From positions 1-5,365 of the forward strand of contig JAPJRA010000315.1 in NCBI GenBank assembly GCA_030824835.1: a stretch of 5,365 nt of DNA. Direction: 5' to 3'. The DNA is from Geminicoccaceae bacterium. Its GTDB lineage: Bacteria; Pseudomonadota; Alphaproteobacteria; Geminicoccales; Geminicoccaceae. A model generated the notes under the pieces. That model worked only from the letters and a program-made list of their open reading frames with translations. It had not been told where the DNA came from and made no database searches. Shown here piece by piece: positions 5,139 through 5,365 of this stretch. A program made the position numbers and the translations under genes. How positions within the stretch are numbered: position 1 is the first letter of the stretch; each line of letters opens with the position of its first letter.

Positions 5139-5365
5139 ATGGATACCACCAGCTACCTTGCGCTGTCTCGCCAGGTGACCTTGCAGCGTCACCTGGCGAC
5201 GCTGGCCACCAATATCGCTAATGCCAGCACGAGCGGCTATCGTGCCCAGCACACCGTGTTCGAGCAGGTCCTGATGCAGGCCGGCGACGCCGGTCGGGTG
5301 GCCTTCGTGCAGGATGTCGCCCTGGCCCGCGATCTGAGCCCGGGGCCGGTCGAGCAGACCGGGAA
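5139..5365 (+). CDS. flgF: Flagellar basal-body rod protein FlgF, 3' partial
   Basis: Rod protein of the periplasmic flagellar drive shaft, exported by the flagellar type III system without a cleaved signal. Only the first 75 codons lie in the window; the frame is open to the edge. The N-terminus SYLALSRQVTLQRHLATLAT (5-24) followed by NIANASTSGYRAQ (25-37) is the rod-family helix and Asn-Ile-Ala-Asn motif. The later VAFVQDVALARDLSPGPVEQTG (54-75) is characteristic of FlgF and sets it apart from FlgB and FlgC. FlgG is excluded less firmly from so short a piece. It stands divergent from fliL behind a consensus sigma-54 promoter. In related genomes flgG, flgA and flgH follow, which would be expected just beyond the window. 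Confidence 0.9.
   Translation, partial: MDTTSYLALSRQVTLQRHLATLATNIANASTSGYRAQHTVFEQVLMQAGDAGRVAFVQDVALARDLSPGPVEQTG

Noticed and set aside
5021..5221. 66-codon plus-strand frame across the control region and flgF start
   Set aside because: It covers the sigma-54 promoter and the repeat and is out of frame with flgF; the product resembles no known protein.

Overview
The window looks like GC-rich chromosomal DNA from an alphaproteobacterium, most likely of a Rhodospirillales-like lineage. This rests on the flagellar gene order fliL, fliM, a DUF6468-type membrane protein, then a MotE-type protein, with flgF divergent beside fliL, and on the alphaproteobacterial look of FliL and FliM. The assignment is by recognition, not by a database search. 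Nearly every base is accounted for by eight genes: three for an amino-acid ABC transporter, four in a flagellar operon and the start of flgF.

Positions 2-2102, plus strand: the end of a transporter operon for basic amino acids of the HisJ/ArgT-HisQ-HisM type. The periplasmic binding protein lacks its N-terminus because the window begins inside it. Two membrane subunits follow and overlap each other by 11 bases. No ATPase gene is present in the window. A strong stem-loop at 655-698 fills most of the gap between the binding-protein gene and hisQ. It is placed where enteric hisJ-hisQ operons carry an RNA hairpin (REP) that helps make the binding protein in excess.

Positions 2133-4915, minus strand: a tightly coupled flagellar operon read from right to left, fliL-fliM-DUF6468-motE. 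Every junction overlaps by 4 or 8 bases. FliL and FliM belong to the stator/basal-body interface and the C-ring switch. The last two genes each encode a protein with one membrane segment followed by predicted helix. The operon ends tail-to-tail with hisM, 30 bases apart and with only a weak terminator candidate between them. FliM is otherwise well conserved but appears to lack the usual N-terminal peptide that binds CheY-P.

Positions 4916-5138: a divergent control region. It carries a consensus sigma-54 promoter (-24/-12) facing flgF and, upstream of it, an exact tandem 14-bp repeat set among several CGGCA/TGCCG half-sites. These are probably the binding sites of the sigma-54 activator, a role played by FlbD in Caulobacter. 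A GTTAAC core faces fliL and may mark a CtrA-type promoter, but that is weak.

Positions 5139-5365, plus strand: the first 75 codons of flgF, a proximal rod protein, cut by the window end. No RNA genes, mobile elements or CRISPR arrays were seen. I found no wholly new system; the most interesting points are the FliM N-terminus, the transporter hairpin, the repeat-plus-sigma-54 control region and the uncharacterised DUF6468 gene.
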